In this document: in pieces, positions 1 through 10,529 of the stretch
How positions within the stretch are numbered: the first letter of the stretch is position 1
Layout: each line of letters starts with the position of its first letter
Assembly (NCBI GenBank): GCA_002690705.1
Contig: NZFO01000009.1
Span: 1-44,027, forward strand
DNA from: Magnetovibrio sp.
GTDB lineage: Bacteria > Pseudomonadota > Alphaproteobacteria > Rhodospirillales > Casp-alpha2
Length of the DNA stretch: 44,027 bases
Direction: 5' to 3'
Translations under genes and position numbers: made by a program
The notes under the pieces: generated by a model
Seen by the model: the letters and a program-made list of their open reading frames with translations, nothing else
Told to the model about the DNA's origin: nothing
Databases searched by the model: none

Positions 1-1
1 A

Positions 2-863
<862 letters not shown>

Positions 864-940
864 TTAATACTTCAGTTTACGGAGATCCGGGGTATGCGTC
901 GGTGTCTGAGTCGAGGGCGTGCCTCTCTACTCTCCACGTT

Positions 941-1050
941 CCGATCCCTACGCCGGTTTAACCCGGATCAGGTTCGACGGGTCTCCGTATGTTGCGACAT
1001 GCGCGTCACAGCTACGGACTCTCAGCCCAAGTCGACATTGGACTCCCCGT
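941..1050 (-). promoter_or_regulatory. TPP riboswitch (THI element) of thiC
   Basis: Read on the minus strand, this leader has the thiamine-pyrophosphate aptamer signature: a GGGG-AG opening, the conserved GGCTGAGA block (around 1022-1029), a P3 helix (ACGGAGAC region), the ACCTGATC core (around 965-972), and the closing GCGTAGGGATCGG block (941-953). It lies about 90 nt upstream of the thiC ATG, the usual place for a switch that closes thiC when thiamine pyrophosphate is abundant. Confidence 0.95.
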
Positions 1051-1368
1051 GAAACACAACTACTCTGATGGTTTTCTCGAATAGGGTCAAGAGGTGTGTT
1101 ACAAGTCTAAATCAAAGTAATTAAAGAGATTTGTTGGTACGGCCTAGAATAAGGGGGTTGGGTATCATTTAATCCAATATTGTAGCGATCTCGACCGTTG
1201 GTCCTCATTTCTTATTTTGTCCTAGCCGGACGTGCGGCAAAGCTGTTTAGGACGTCACGCCATTAACTTTTTCTGCCATTAAATCCTTATGTTCGTCGTA
1301 CATCATAAAAAAATAAAGGAGTGAATGGCTGAAAGAAATTTTTATCTTATAACTCGTTTAATAGGGAC
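1051..1368. other. Intergenic region between the thiC leader and an alcohol dehydrogenase
   Basis: 318 bases without a convincing gene. The promoter of thiC should lie just above 1050 but no clear -35/-10 pair stands out. A 14-codon plus-strand frame starts at 1325 (MAERNFYLITRLIGT) behind a very good ribosome site (AAAGGAG) and stops at the end of the dehydrogenase gene; it could be a truncated gene start or a chance frame. Confidence 0.4.
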
Positions 1369-2496
1369 CTAGAAGATGATGACTTGACGTAAATCTTCTC
1401 CCGTGTCCAGCCGGTCAAATGCTTCATTTATTTCATTCAATGGCACTTTCCGCGTAATTAATTTATTGACTGGCAGCAACCCGCGTTGGTAAAAATTAAT
1501 ATAAAGTGGTATGTCTCGCGCAGGAACACAGCTTCCAAGATAACATCCTTTAATGGTTTTTTCCTCAGCTACGAGGCTCACGTGCTGAATTTGAAAGCTG
1601 GTTTCTGGATGACTTAATCCAACACTTGTCACGGTGCCGCCTCGCCGGGTAACGCCGTAAGCAGTTTCCATGGCTTCGGCAGTACCTGCCGCTTCAAAAG
1701 CATAAGCTAAACCTCCATTGGTAGCATCTCGAACGTCTTTGATGCACCTGTTATCAGTTGCATTAAAGGTGTCTGTCGCACCAAGTTGCTGAGCATGAGT
1801 TAGTTTACGTTCATCAGTATCGATTGCAACTATCCTCTCGGCTCCGAGCATTTTTGCTGCCAGCAATGCGTTAAGACCAACGCCCCCACAACCCACGATA
1901 GCTGCAGTTGAACCAATCGGCATCTGCGCGGCGTTCAGCACGGCTCCCACACCTGTGATAACTGCGCAAGAAAAAAGTGCGGCCTCGTCAAAAGGTAAAG
2001 AGTTATCGATTTTTATGAGTGAGCGCTCAGATGCAACTGCGTAGTCCGCAAAACATGAGACGCCGACTTGGTGGTAAATATTTTCTCCACCTTTCCAGCT
2101 TAAACGCCGCCCCCCTCCTAGTAATTTACCCTCTAAATTAGCCTTGGCGCCCGGTTCACATAGGGCAGGACGCCCGGAAACGCATGGAATGCAATGACCA
2201 CAACTTGGAACAAAAACGAAAGCGACATGGTCACCTTTTTTGAATCGGTTTACCCCAACGCCAACGTCTGCGATGATACCCGCTGCCTCATGGCCCAGTG
2301 CCATGGGAGTTGGTCGGGGGCGCGTACCATTAATTATAGAGAGATCAGAGTGGCATACGCCAGCAGCCCTCATTTCGACGAGAACCTCACCCGCACCGGG
2401 GGCATCCAATTCAATTTCCGCAACCTCAACCGGACGGCTTGTTGCGTAGGGCTTGGGAGTTTTTGTTGCTGTCAAAATTGCAGCACGCATTTTCAT
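1369..2496 (-). CDS. Zinc-dependent medium-chain alcohol dehydrogenase
   Basis: A 375-aa NAD(P)-dependent alcohol/aldehyde dehydrogenase of the zinc MDR family, cytosolic. Catalytic zinc ligands are Cys48 (in VCHSDLS), His69 with Glu70 (GHE) and Cys177 (FSCAVITG); the structural zinc lobe has Cys99, Cys102, Cys105 and Cys113. The Rossmann motif is VGCGGVG at ~201-207, with an acidic residue (AIDTDERKL) that favours NAD. It resembles the class III / aryl-alcohol branch; the substrate cannot be read from sequence. It faces a close paralogue (2952-4082) across a 455-base divergent region. The ATG at 2496 is preceded by a GGAAA-type site. Confidence 0.93.
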   Translation of the reverse strand: MKMRAAILTATKTPKPYATSRPVEVAEIELDAPGAGEVLVEMRAAGVCHSDLSIINGTRPRPTPMALGHEAAGIIADVGVGVNRFKKGDHVAFVFVPSCGHCIPCVSGRPALCEPGAKANLEGKLLGGGRRLSWKGGENIYHQVGVSCFADYAVASERSLIKIDNSLPFDEAALFSCAVITGVGAVLNAAQMPIGSTAAIVGCGGVGLNALLAAKMLGAERIVAIDTDERKLTHAQQLGATDTFNATDNRCIKDVRDATNGGLAYAFEAAGTAEAMETAYGVTRRGGTVTSVGLSHPETSFQIQHVSLVAEEKTIKGCYLGSCVPARDIPLYINFYQRGLLPVNKLITRKVPLNEINEAFDRLDTGEDLRQVIIF

Positions 2497-2951
2497 TGGT
2501 ATTTCCTTATTTCACAAAATTAACCTATAAAGTGTATCACGCATGTAACTGGGAGCAAGCAATCCAAAGTTCTTCTGTCCTGAGTGCCTTGATGACGAGG
2601 TCAGTAACCCCCAATCAGTAGAGATTGCGAGTGGAGACGATTTAAGTATCTTACCACGTTTTTGAGAGCTATTAGGAATATCAGTCAACTTGTCAAAATA
2701 CTGAGAGAGTTATTCGCTCTTTTATAGTGTTGAATAGCTACCCAAGAAAAAACTCCTCCTTAGCTAAAAACGGGATACTCTTTTTGGCAGCTTTGCGCAT
2801 GTTAAGCAGATAACACTTCTCCTTTCTTCATCAGATGAGGGTAAAAAAGGTTGAGCAATTTAAAACGATTTATTTTCTTCAAAGAGTGAGTTTAGAGCAT
2901 AAGGGTCAATGTCTTATAGCAAATTCATCCTAATGCTGATAGCATCACGAA
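2497..2951. other. Divergent promoter region between two alcohol dehydrogenase genes
   Basis: 455 AT-rich bases separating two head-to-head paralogous genes. It must hold promoters for both. I see no gene, no strong inverted repeat and no confident -35/-10 pair. Confidence 0.4.
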
Positions 2952-4082
2952 ATGGATATGAGAGCGGCTATTTTACATGAGCAGGGATTGTCACGACCGT
3001 ACGTCATCAGTCAACCTTTGCAGGTTGAATTGATAGGACTTGATGGACCTCGTGATGGAGAGGTGCTTGTTGAAATAAGAGCGGCGGGACTTTGCCATTC
3101 GGACCTATCGACTATCGAGGGAATTCGTCCAAGACCCATTCCTTTGGTGCCGGGTCATGAGGCCTCAGGGATTATTCGAGAGGTGGGGCCAGGAGTTGAG
3201 GGGCTGCGAGTGGATGATCACGTCGTTATGGTATTTGTTACGAGTTGTGGTCAGTGTCCGGAGTGTGTGGGTGGGCGGTCAAATCTTTGTGGTAGTTCAG
3301 TTACAGCAAAGGCCAAGGGCGAATTAATAGCTGGGGGACGTCGGTTTAACAAAAAAGGTGGCATTTTGAATCATGCCTCGGGTATTTCTTGTTTCGCAGA
3401 ATACGCAGTTGTTGACCAACGTTCGGCATTCAAGATATCAGACGATATTCCACTTGACGATGCAGCCGTCTTCGGTTGCGCTGTAATTACAGGCGTTGGC
3501 GCAGTTTTGAATACGGCGGCGGTTAAGCCTGGCCAATCAGTAGCTATTATCGGGCTTGGTGGAGTTGGTCTCAATGCCGTGATGGCTTCTAAAATTGCTG
3601 AAGCTGGCATCTGTATTGCGATAGATGTGCACGACGACAAACTTACGTTAGCTCGAGATCTTGGCGCGACGCATGTCATCGATGCTCGCGCGGACAATAT
3701 CATAGAAATTATCAAGGACCTGACGGCGGGTGGCCTTGATCACGCGTTTGACATGGCGGGAAATGTGGAAGTATTAAAATTGGCTTATAGTATTTTGCGA
3801 AATGGTGGTGTTCTAACTAGCGCTGGACTTGCCCCTGCAAAAGCTGAGTTTTCTCTGAAACCGTATGACTTGGTGTCGCGTGAGATAAGGGTACAGGGAA
3901 GTTATATGGGGTCGTGCACCCCTTCTCGCGACCTGCCAAAGTATCTAGACTACTACCGCTGCGGCCGATTGCCTGTTAACCGCTTGATAACAGGCAGTAT
4001 AGGGTTGGAGGAGATTAATAAGGGTTTTGACGATTTAGCTGATGGGGTAGCTATTCGACAAATACTTAGGCCATCAGCATAA
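2952..4082 (+). CDS. Zinc-dependent medium-chain alcohol dehydrogenase, paralogue of the divergent gene
   Basis: A 376-aa zinc MDR dehydrogenase with the same layout as its divergent neighbour. Zinc ligands are Cys48 (GLCHSDLS), His69/Glu70 (GHE), Cys176 (FGCAVITG) and the structural set Cys99, Cys102, Cys105, Cys113. The nucleotide motif is IGLGGVG. The two proteins match over long stretches (MRAAIL start, EVLVE-(M/I)-RAAG, TGVGAVLN, the GSC-(V/T)-P-(A/S)-RD segment), so they are a diverged duplication. Substrate unknown, probably a primary or aromatic alcohol/aldehyde. The ATG at 2952 is used here; a second in-frame ATG lies two codons on, and the ribosome site is weak for both. Confidence 0.93.
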   Translation: MDMRAAILHEQGLSRPYVISQPLQVELIGLDGPRDGEVLVEIRAAGLCHSDLSTIEGIRPRPIPLVPGHEASGIIREVGPGVEGLRVDDHVVMVFVTSCGQCPECVGGRSNLCGSSVTAKAKGELIAGGRRFNKKGGILNHASGISCFAEYAVVDQRSAFKISDDIPLDDAAVFGCAVITGVGAVLNTAAVKPGQSVAIIGLGGVGLNAVMASKIAEAGICIAIDVHDDKLTLARDLGATHVIDARADNIIEIIKDLTAGGLDHAFDMAGNVEVLKLAYSILRNGGVLTSAGLAPAKAEFSLKPYDLVSREIRVQGSYMGSCTPSRDLPKYLDYYRCGRLPVNRLITGSIGLEEINKGFDDLADGVAIRQILRPSA

Positions 4083-4436
4083 ATTTTTTAAGTCACGTTT
4101 ATAGTGCCAAAAACTACCAATCTGATAATCCCTTGGTTGGTATCTCTCCAATAAATGCCAGCGAGGCTGTAAACTCCTCAATCGACCTTGGACCAGAAAT
4201 AGGTTATCTAAATAGAAAAATGAAGTCATTAAAATATTATGTTATTGAACCTCTCAAAAGGAACAGATCAAATTATAACGTGATTACAAATAATTTGAGA
4301 CACACTTGACTAGTCTCTTGTGACTAAATTTTGACCTGTTACCCTTTCATATTCATACAGGTTTGGCTTTTGGTCGAAAACAAGTGCGCTTTATATTGTG
4401 GCATAAATACTAACCTTATAGGCGGGGTCAGATTCG
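4083..4436. other. Intergenic region between convergent genes
   Basis: 354 bases between the ends of two convergent genes. A short inverted repeat (ACCAA ... TTGGT, about 4112-4142) could act as a weak terminator but has no T-run. One plus-strand frame is open over ~65 codons (ending at ~4309) without an early ATG; I do not recognise it. Confidence 0.35.
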
Positions 4437-5105
4437 CTAGAATTTGGCTAACATGCCCTGTTCCACAAAAAAGTTAGTGGGCGAAAAATCAGAAAAAAAG
4501 AAAACGCTTCCCCCTCGGTTCTCAACCGCTCTAAGCAAAGCGGTCTCGGCTCGACGAAGGTCTCCGTTTGGACGGGTCATGTCCTTGTCTGAATTATCGA
4601 GATATACCCATCCACCAACCTTTATTTTTGGTAAGACAGCCCGTATACATCCCGCCCGGTCAGTCCCATCTATTAAAGCGAAATCAAGTGACTCGTTATG
4701 TATACAGGAGAGGTCGGCGTAGCTATCTATTGATCGCAGTTCGTGATGAACATTTTGAACCCCAATTCTTTTCAGTTCTTGCTGAACATGCTCGTACCAA
4801 TCTGCCTTGTCTTCGAAGCTATAAAGGTAACCCACTCGGAGGGCGAACCATGGTGTTGAATTCCCTGAGCCAAACTCAATCATGCGAGTATGTGGACCCA
4901 GAAACATCTCAATTTCACGCCTTGCTTGATATGAAATCATGGGCACGCGCGGCCGATAATTGAAAAATCGTCTCGCGATAGCACTTAGCAAGGCTGGCAA
5001 AGCGTGGGGTAATGCAGCTAGATCAACGAAGTGCCCTTTTTCATCGTGAAACCTACTGATCCTATTTTTTCCGGTAATACACTGAAACAAAGCATTAGCG
5101 CCCAT
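4437..5105 (-). CDS. Class I SAM-dependent methyltransferase-like protein
   Basis: A 222-aa protein with a Rossmann methyltransferase core. Motif I is MIEFGSGNSTPWFA at ~75-88, followed by an acidic position in the SFEDK segment, and a later LDFALIDGTDRAGC segment resembles the motif IV region. The first ~55 residues have no recognised domain. It resembles the small class I methyltransferases found in glycan and secondary-metabolite loci, but it lies 9 kb from the glycan locus here and next to an alpha/beta hydrolase on the same strand (52-base gap), so they may be co-transcribed. Substrate unknown; methyl transfer itself is inferred from the fold only. Confidence 0.65.
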   Translation of the reverse strand: MGANALFQCITGKNRISRFHDEKGHFVDLAALPHALPALLSAIARRFFNYRPRVPMISYQARREIEMFLGPHTRMIEFGSGNSTPWFALRVGYLYSFEDKADWYEHVQQELKRIGVQNVHHELRSIDSYADLSCIHNESLDFALIDGTDRAGCIRAVLPKIKVGGWVYLDNSDKDMTRPNGDLRRAETALLRAVENRGGSVFFFSDFSPTNFFVEQGMLAKF

Positions 5106-5157
5106 TATGCTTAGTCATTTTGCAATATTTCACCTCTGTTTTCATTTCCAAAGTGGC

Positions 5158-6051
5158 TTATTCCGCGTGAACGGCTAAATGTTTCAACAAAGTTTCAACA
5201 AATTTTTTTGGTTCTTCATACATTACCCAATGCCCCCCATTGGGTATGATGTCGAAAGGGCAATCAGGCTGTATGTCGCGGAAAATATCTCGGCGTTTTT
5301 CAATCATGGCAATTCCGTTGCCAGTTGTGTCGCGTTCTCCCCAAATTCCCCCGATTCGACTTTTAATTTTTGGTAATGCTTCAATAAGACTTGTGGTGAG
5401 CGAAATTCTTCGTGATCGCATCCTACCTTGCTCTATGTTAGTTCGGTGAATATGTATCGCTAGCGGATCGATGTTATCATCGTTCGCTAGCATCAGTAGT
5501 TTCAGGTTTTCGCGATGAATGCTGTTTTTGTCTTCATTTGAGAGCTCTATATCCGGGAGTTTTATGCCTTCTACCACAAAGTGCATTTCCCCAAAACCTG
5601 CTGCCCCAACTGCGGTAAAACTCCGGCATCGAGTCCTATGCCGGACTGCTACATGTGCCGCGACGATCCCACCAAAAGAAAAACCAGCCAAGTCGTAAGT
5701 GGTATTTGGAATTAATTGATCAATACCCTGCGTGATAACGTCTGCAATGGGGGTTACGATCACGGGTTGACCTACATCTCCCGAGCCACCCATACCGGGA
5801 ATATCAACAGCATAAACCGTTCGTGTTTTGGATAATGCAATGATAGATTTAATCCAATGTGTCCAAGAGCCCCAACCACCGTGTATGAGCACTAAAGGTG
5901 GGTGAATTGATGGCCCGGGCCACTGATGCCAGAGCACGGTACCGTTAAGACACGGTGTTTGAAGAATTCGCGCTTTAGCGCGTATTGAGGCGACTATGAT
6001 AGTGGGAGAGGCGCCCCAATCAATATCAGCTCGAGACCGTTTACCGTTCAT
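5158..6051 (-). CDS. Alpha/beta hydrolase
   Basis: A 297-aa alpha/beta-hydrolase-fold protein. The oxyanion strand motif is LVLIHGGWGSW at ~54-63, the nucleophile elbow GFSFGG places Ser125, the acid is probably Asp241 (WGERD) and the base His274 (NGGHWV). The ~30-residue N-terminal extension is unusual for the family but has no signal peptide. The family covers esterases, C-C hydrolases, haloperoxidases and epoxide hydrolases; nothing visible narrows the substrate. It precedes the methyltransferase-like gene on the same strand. Confidence 0.88.
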   Translation of the reverse strand: MNGKRSRADIDWGASPTIIVASIRAKARILQTPCLNGTVLWHQWPGPSIHPPLVLIHGGWGSWTHWIKSIIALSKTRTVYAVDIPGMGGSGDVGQPVIVTPIADVITQGIDQLIPNTTYDLAGFSFGGIVAAHVAVRHRTRCRSFTAVGAAGFGEMHFVVEGIKLPDIELSNEDKNSIHRENLKLLMLANDDNIDPLAIHIHRTNIEQGRMRSRRISLTTSLIEALPKIKSRIGGIWGERDTTGNGIAMIEKRRDIFRDIQPDCPFDIIPNGGHWVMYEEPKKFVETLLKHLAVHAE

Positions 6052-6521
6052 GCTCGGTCAGTTTTTAATCATTGATGGTATGCGTAAGGGACATTAGTGA
6101 TTGGTTCGGACAAGAGCTCTCCGAAAACCCGCCTGTGTCTAATCCCATGTCTACCCCACTTTTACAAATAACCAAAGCCTGTCGCATTTCACCCGGTTGA
6201 GTGGTACACTTGAATATCGTTGGGTGTCTTCGGCTAAGAGGTCTTGCAACGCGAGATGAGGAGACAAACTGCTGTATCTTTTGATTTATTGAGTTCCTGA
6301 GAAATTTGGTTTGTTCCACGAATACTTGCCGGGCGCATGATCGGCTGACATTAAGTGGAGGCGTGCGGGTACCAGAACTGGTATAATTAGGGAGGGGGTA
6401 TACATATCGTACTGGGCTAAATTTTTTGCGCTGCATTACGATTCTTTTTCATCGAGCCCTTAATGGTTAATTCTGATGGGTTAAATTGAGGTAGTGTATT
6501 ATGTTGTTCAAGCAAAACCAT
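6052..6521. other. Intergenic region upstream of the alpha/beta hydrolase
   Basis: About 470 bases. A minus-strand frame of 123 codons (6065-6436) ends 13 bases before the hydrolase ATG, but its product is rich in Ser, Arg and Thr, shows no domain, and I saw no ribosome site. I treat it as probably non-coding leader. The right boundary is the terminator at 6522-6553. Confidence 0.4.
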
Positions 6522-6553
6522 AAAACAACGGAGCCCATGAGCTCCGTTGTTTT
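6522..6553 (-). terminator. Rho-independent terminator, perfect 13-bp stem
   Basis: The arms AAAACAACGGAGC (6522-6534) and GCTCCGTTGTTTT (6541-6553) are perfectly complementary around a 6-base loop. On the minus strand the stem ends in a T-rich run, so it terminates the small zinc-ribbon gene at 6607-6777; its symmetry would let it work in both directions. Confidence 0.9.
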
Positions 6554-6606
6554 GGCGTCATTAAATCTTTAACACGTATTTACATGGATGACGGCGTGGC
6601 CATAGT

Positions 6607-6777
6607 TTAAGCGGCAAAACTTCCCTCGCGCCAAGCAGCCGTACTTTTGCAGTTGGTACAAACACGTTCTCCGATGTGGCTAGATGTAAATTTTTTGCCA
6701 CACATTAGGCAAGCTCTGTCTTTTTTTATCGGGGGTTGATCTGGTTCAGGTTTCTTATTGTTGCTTCTGGACGACAT
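6607..6777 (-). CDS. Small zinc-ribbon protein (56 aa)
   Basis: A short gene with an AGGAGAG ribosome site 6-7 bases before its ATG and a strong terminator after its stop. The product has a basic, proline-containing N-terminus (MSSRSNNKKPEPD) followed by a four-cysteine ribbon: Cys23, Cys26, Cys40, Cys43 (C-x2-C-x13-C-x2-C), with the tail AAWREGSFAA. It is a paralogue of the 57-aa protein at 12024-12197: 21 of 34 residues agree from the first Cys onward. The type is a treble-clef or zinc-ribbon nucleic-acid or protein binder as found in many Alphaproteobacteria; no function is known to me. It is a single-gene unit downstream of the rRNA methyltransferase gene. Confidence 0.85.
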   Translation of the reverse strand: MSSRSNNKKPEPDQPPIKKDRACLMCGKKFTSSHIGERVCTNCKSTAAWREGSFAA

Positions 6778-6957
6778 TAACACTCTCCTGGGTCGAAATT
6801 TTACGACTTACTAACCATTGTGAAGGTTATAAGCACAAACACCCAATTTCCGGTACAGTAGCCGAAAAGGCTAACTACATATTTGAAACTAGGAATTTTT
6901 ATAGTTAACGCAAACGATGCATCAATGTTACACTAAAATTTGAAAATTCGCAAAGGT

Positions 6958-8298
6958 TTAGCATATTTTGCTGTGTGAAACACTTAATTTGACTATAGCA
7001 CAGAAAAAACCATCTGTTCCCGTCGTAAAGGGTGTTAAACGCAAACAGGCCTCCGTCGAGGGACACGCCCCACCGATGGCTTCACTCCAGATATCTGTAA
7101 TTGGAATAATCTCAAAATTAGGATTCTCATTAAGAAACCAAGTCACTTGGTTTTCATTTTCCCTTTGTAGCAAGGAGCATGTCACGTAAATAAGACGGCC
7201 ACCCGGTTTTACAAGCGTGGCTGCTTTCTTCATTATTAATTGCTGTTGTTCCACATAATACATTACTTCTGCTGGTGTTAATCTCCATTTAGCGTTGGGA
7301 TCCCGCCGCCATATGCCAGTTCCAGTGCAAGGTACGTCTATCAAAACTCGATCAGCTCGAACTTTTCTATGTATAGCCTGATCATTATCCTCGGTTTTAA
7401 TAGTTTGACATTTAACATCCGTCGCACCTGCACGCTTAAGACGTGCTTGTAACCGGTCGAGGCGCAAAAGTGAAATATCGCAGGCAATGAGATTGCCAAA
7501 TATTTTGCCGTTACGCGCCATGGCTCCAGCCAATGCTAGGGTTTTTCCTCCAGCACCCGCACAATAATCGATTACATTCATTCCGGGTTTTGCATCGCAA
7601 AGCATGGATACCAATTGTGCCCCCTCGTCTTGTATCTCGATTAACCCTTGCTTGTACGCGCTAGTATTCGTGAGCCTTGGAGTTCCAAAAATCCGAAGAC
7701 CTAACGGTGAAAACTCTGTTTTTTGTGTTTCTATAGATGCGTTTGCTAACATTAATGCGGCCTCGTCCCGTGTTGTTTTGAGCGAGTTAACTCTTACATC
7801 AACAGGCGCTTGGGTATTTAAAGCGGCAATTTCATCTCCGAGTTTGTCTTGCCACACGTTCTCAAGATCAGGTTTTAGCCATGTAGGGTATTCATTAGTT
7901 ACAGATAAGGGCATATTCTTGTTATTGAGGCATTGTCCGTGAAGGGCTTTGGTCAATTTAAATTCGTTCGTTATCAATATTCGAGGACAGTACTTGTGGC
8001 CTGAAAATCGCTCAGCAATCTCATCTGGGGTCATGTGACACACCAAGGCTAAATACGCGATCATGCGGGATCGAGTTTGGGATGGCATACACAGCCCTAT
8101 TTGCCTAATCCACCAATCTAGCCGTGCACGCCGTCGAAGAATAGCGTAGACATAATCTTGAATAAATTGGCGATCTGAAGAGCCAGCATAACGACGTTTC
8201 CGAAAGAAAACCCTAACGATTACATCGGGGGGGCTCTTCTTTTGCCAAACTTCATCAAGTAGTTCCATAGCCTCTTGTATGCGGGCACCGGGCGTCAC
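6958..8298 (-). CDS. rsmB: RsmB/NOP-family rRNA cytosine-C5 methyltransferase
   Basis: A 446-aa SAM-dependent RNA m5C methyltransferase. The N-terminal ~135 residues look like the NusB-like RNA-binding domain of RsmB (16S C967). The catalytic domain has motif I IDYCAGAGGKTLALAG (~244-259), motif IV with its conserved cysteine (LIDVPCTGTG, Cys324), and motif VI with the nucleophile (YVTCSLLQREN, Cys374), ending DGFFCAIVKL. I place the start at the GTG at 8298 because AGGAG lies 7 bases upstream and the resulting N-terminus (MTPGARIQ...ELLDE) matches alphaproteobacterial homologues; a TTG six codons upstream also extends the frame. The exact target nucleotide is inferred from the family. Confidence 0.9.
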   Translation of the reverse strand: MTPGARIQEAMELLDEVWQKKSPPDVIVRVFFRKRRYAGSSDRQFIQDYVYAILRRRARLDWWIRQIGLCMPSQTRSRMIAYLALVCHMTPDEIAERFSGHKYCPRILITNEFKLTKALHGQCLNNKNMPLSVTNEYPTWLKPDLENVWQDKLGDEIAALNTQAPVDVRVNSLKTTRDEAALMLANASIETQKTEFSPLGLRIFGTPRLTNTSAYKQGLIEIQDEGAQLVSMLCDAKPGMNVIDYCAGAGGKTLALAGAMARNGKIFGNLIACDISLLRLDRLQARLKRAGATDVKCQTIKTEDNDQAIHRKVRADRVLIDVPCTGTGIWRRDPNAKWRLTPAEVMYYVEQQQLIMKKAATLVKPGGRLIYVTCSLLQRENENQVTWFLNENPNFEIIPITDIWSEAIGGACPSTEACLRLTPFTTGTDGFFCAIVKLSVSHSKIC

Positions 8299-8813
8299 GA
8301 TGTAGCTCCTAAACAAAACATAGTAATCATTAATGTAGAGTAACTCCCCCTTGAGGACCTTTCTATAGAAAATGCTAAGAGGAGCGTCTGTCGTAGTTTG
8401 GGGCGTCCAATTTTTTGTTAAAAAAAATCATTTGGCGGGGGGTATACTGTATCCGAAGGGGAGAGTTACACGCACAATCTCCAATTATTTATTTTGAAAA
8501 GATTTATCTGACGGGGATGATCTTTCTCATTTTCTCTGACTACTGCGAATGCAACTTGCTGATTAGAGGTCAGTGGGCGGTAGAATAGAAAACCATACAG
8601 AACAATAACTTAACGACCTTTTTCAAGAATTTTACCCGCCCCTTTTCCCACTTTGGATTTTTTAAGGGTCCGAGTCAGACGGTCTAGGATTTTCCCACTT
8701 TATTACCCGCTTCTATGATATATAGTGGGAATCGTGTTCATTTTGTTCTCATGCCAGTCCCTCAGGTAACATGGACAGATGCTTGTTAGGTTTTTGTTTC
8801 TTTTATAAAAAAT
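8299..8813. other. Intergenic region between rsmB-like gene and tRNA fragment
   Basis: About 515 bases with no recognisable gene. It contains runs of T and A, and two loosely similar C-rich segments (around 8630-8655 and 8692-8712, each with TTACCCGC and TTTCCCACTTT). The T-run at ~8808-8812 immediately after the tRNA fragment's CCA (minus strand) could help terminate guaB transcription. Confidence 0.35.
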
Positions 8814-8863
8814 TGGCGCGCCCGGCAGGACTCGAACCTGGAGCCTGCTGATTAGTCTTCAGT
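8814..8863 (-). tRNA. 3'-half fragment of a tRNA-Arg(UCU)-like gene, possible att site
   Basis: Read on the minus strand this ends TTCGAGTCCTGCCGGGCGCG followed by CCA, the T-arm, acceptor strand, discriminator and CCA of bacterial tRNA-Arg. Upstream of it the 3' anticodon loop and stem (CTAATCAGC) fit tRNA-Arg(UCU). Canonical positions 27-76 can be placed, but the loop is AGACTAA instead of CTTCTAA, position 49 is C so it mispairs with C65, and there is no 5' acceptor strand (GCGCCCG) in front. The guaB stop lies 11 bases upstream. It is therefore a non-functional fragment: an integration (attachment) scar or relic. No integrase is visible in the window. Confidence 0.7.
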
Positions 8864-8873
8864 AGGTGCAACT

Positions 8874-10391
<1,518 letters not shown>

Positions 10392-10529
10392 TCATACATA
10401 AGTGCGGGCGAAAACCAAGGGTTCAAATTGGTGGATGACCATATTCCACAGCGATTAAGAGGTTCAGGACTGGTACTTTTGCTGGTTGGTATTTCCACAC
10501 TGGCAGAGAAAATCAATATATCCGTCAAT

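Noticed and set aside
4083-4309. Plus-strand open frame of ~65 codons after the second dehydrogenase
   Set aside because: No early start codon, no ribosome site and no recognisable family.
6065-6436. 123-codon minus-strand frame just upstream of the alpha/beta hydrolase
   Set aside because: Composition (Ser/Arg/Thr-rich) looks non-coding, no domain or ribosome site; position 13 bases before the hydrolase is the only argument for it.
8630-8712. Two similar C-rich segments that could be a degenerate repeat
   Set aside because: Only short words are shared and spacing is irregular; no support for a repeat family or binding array.
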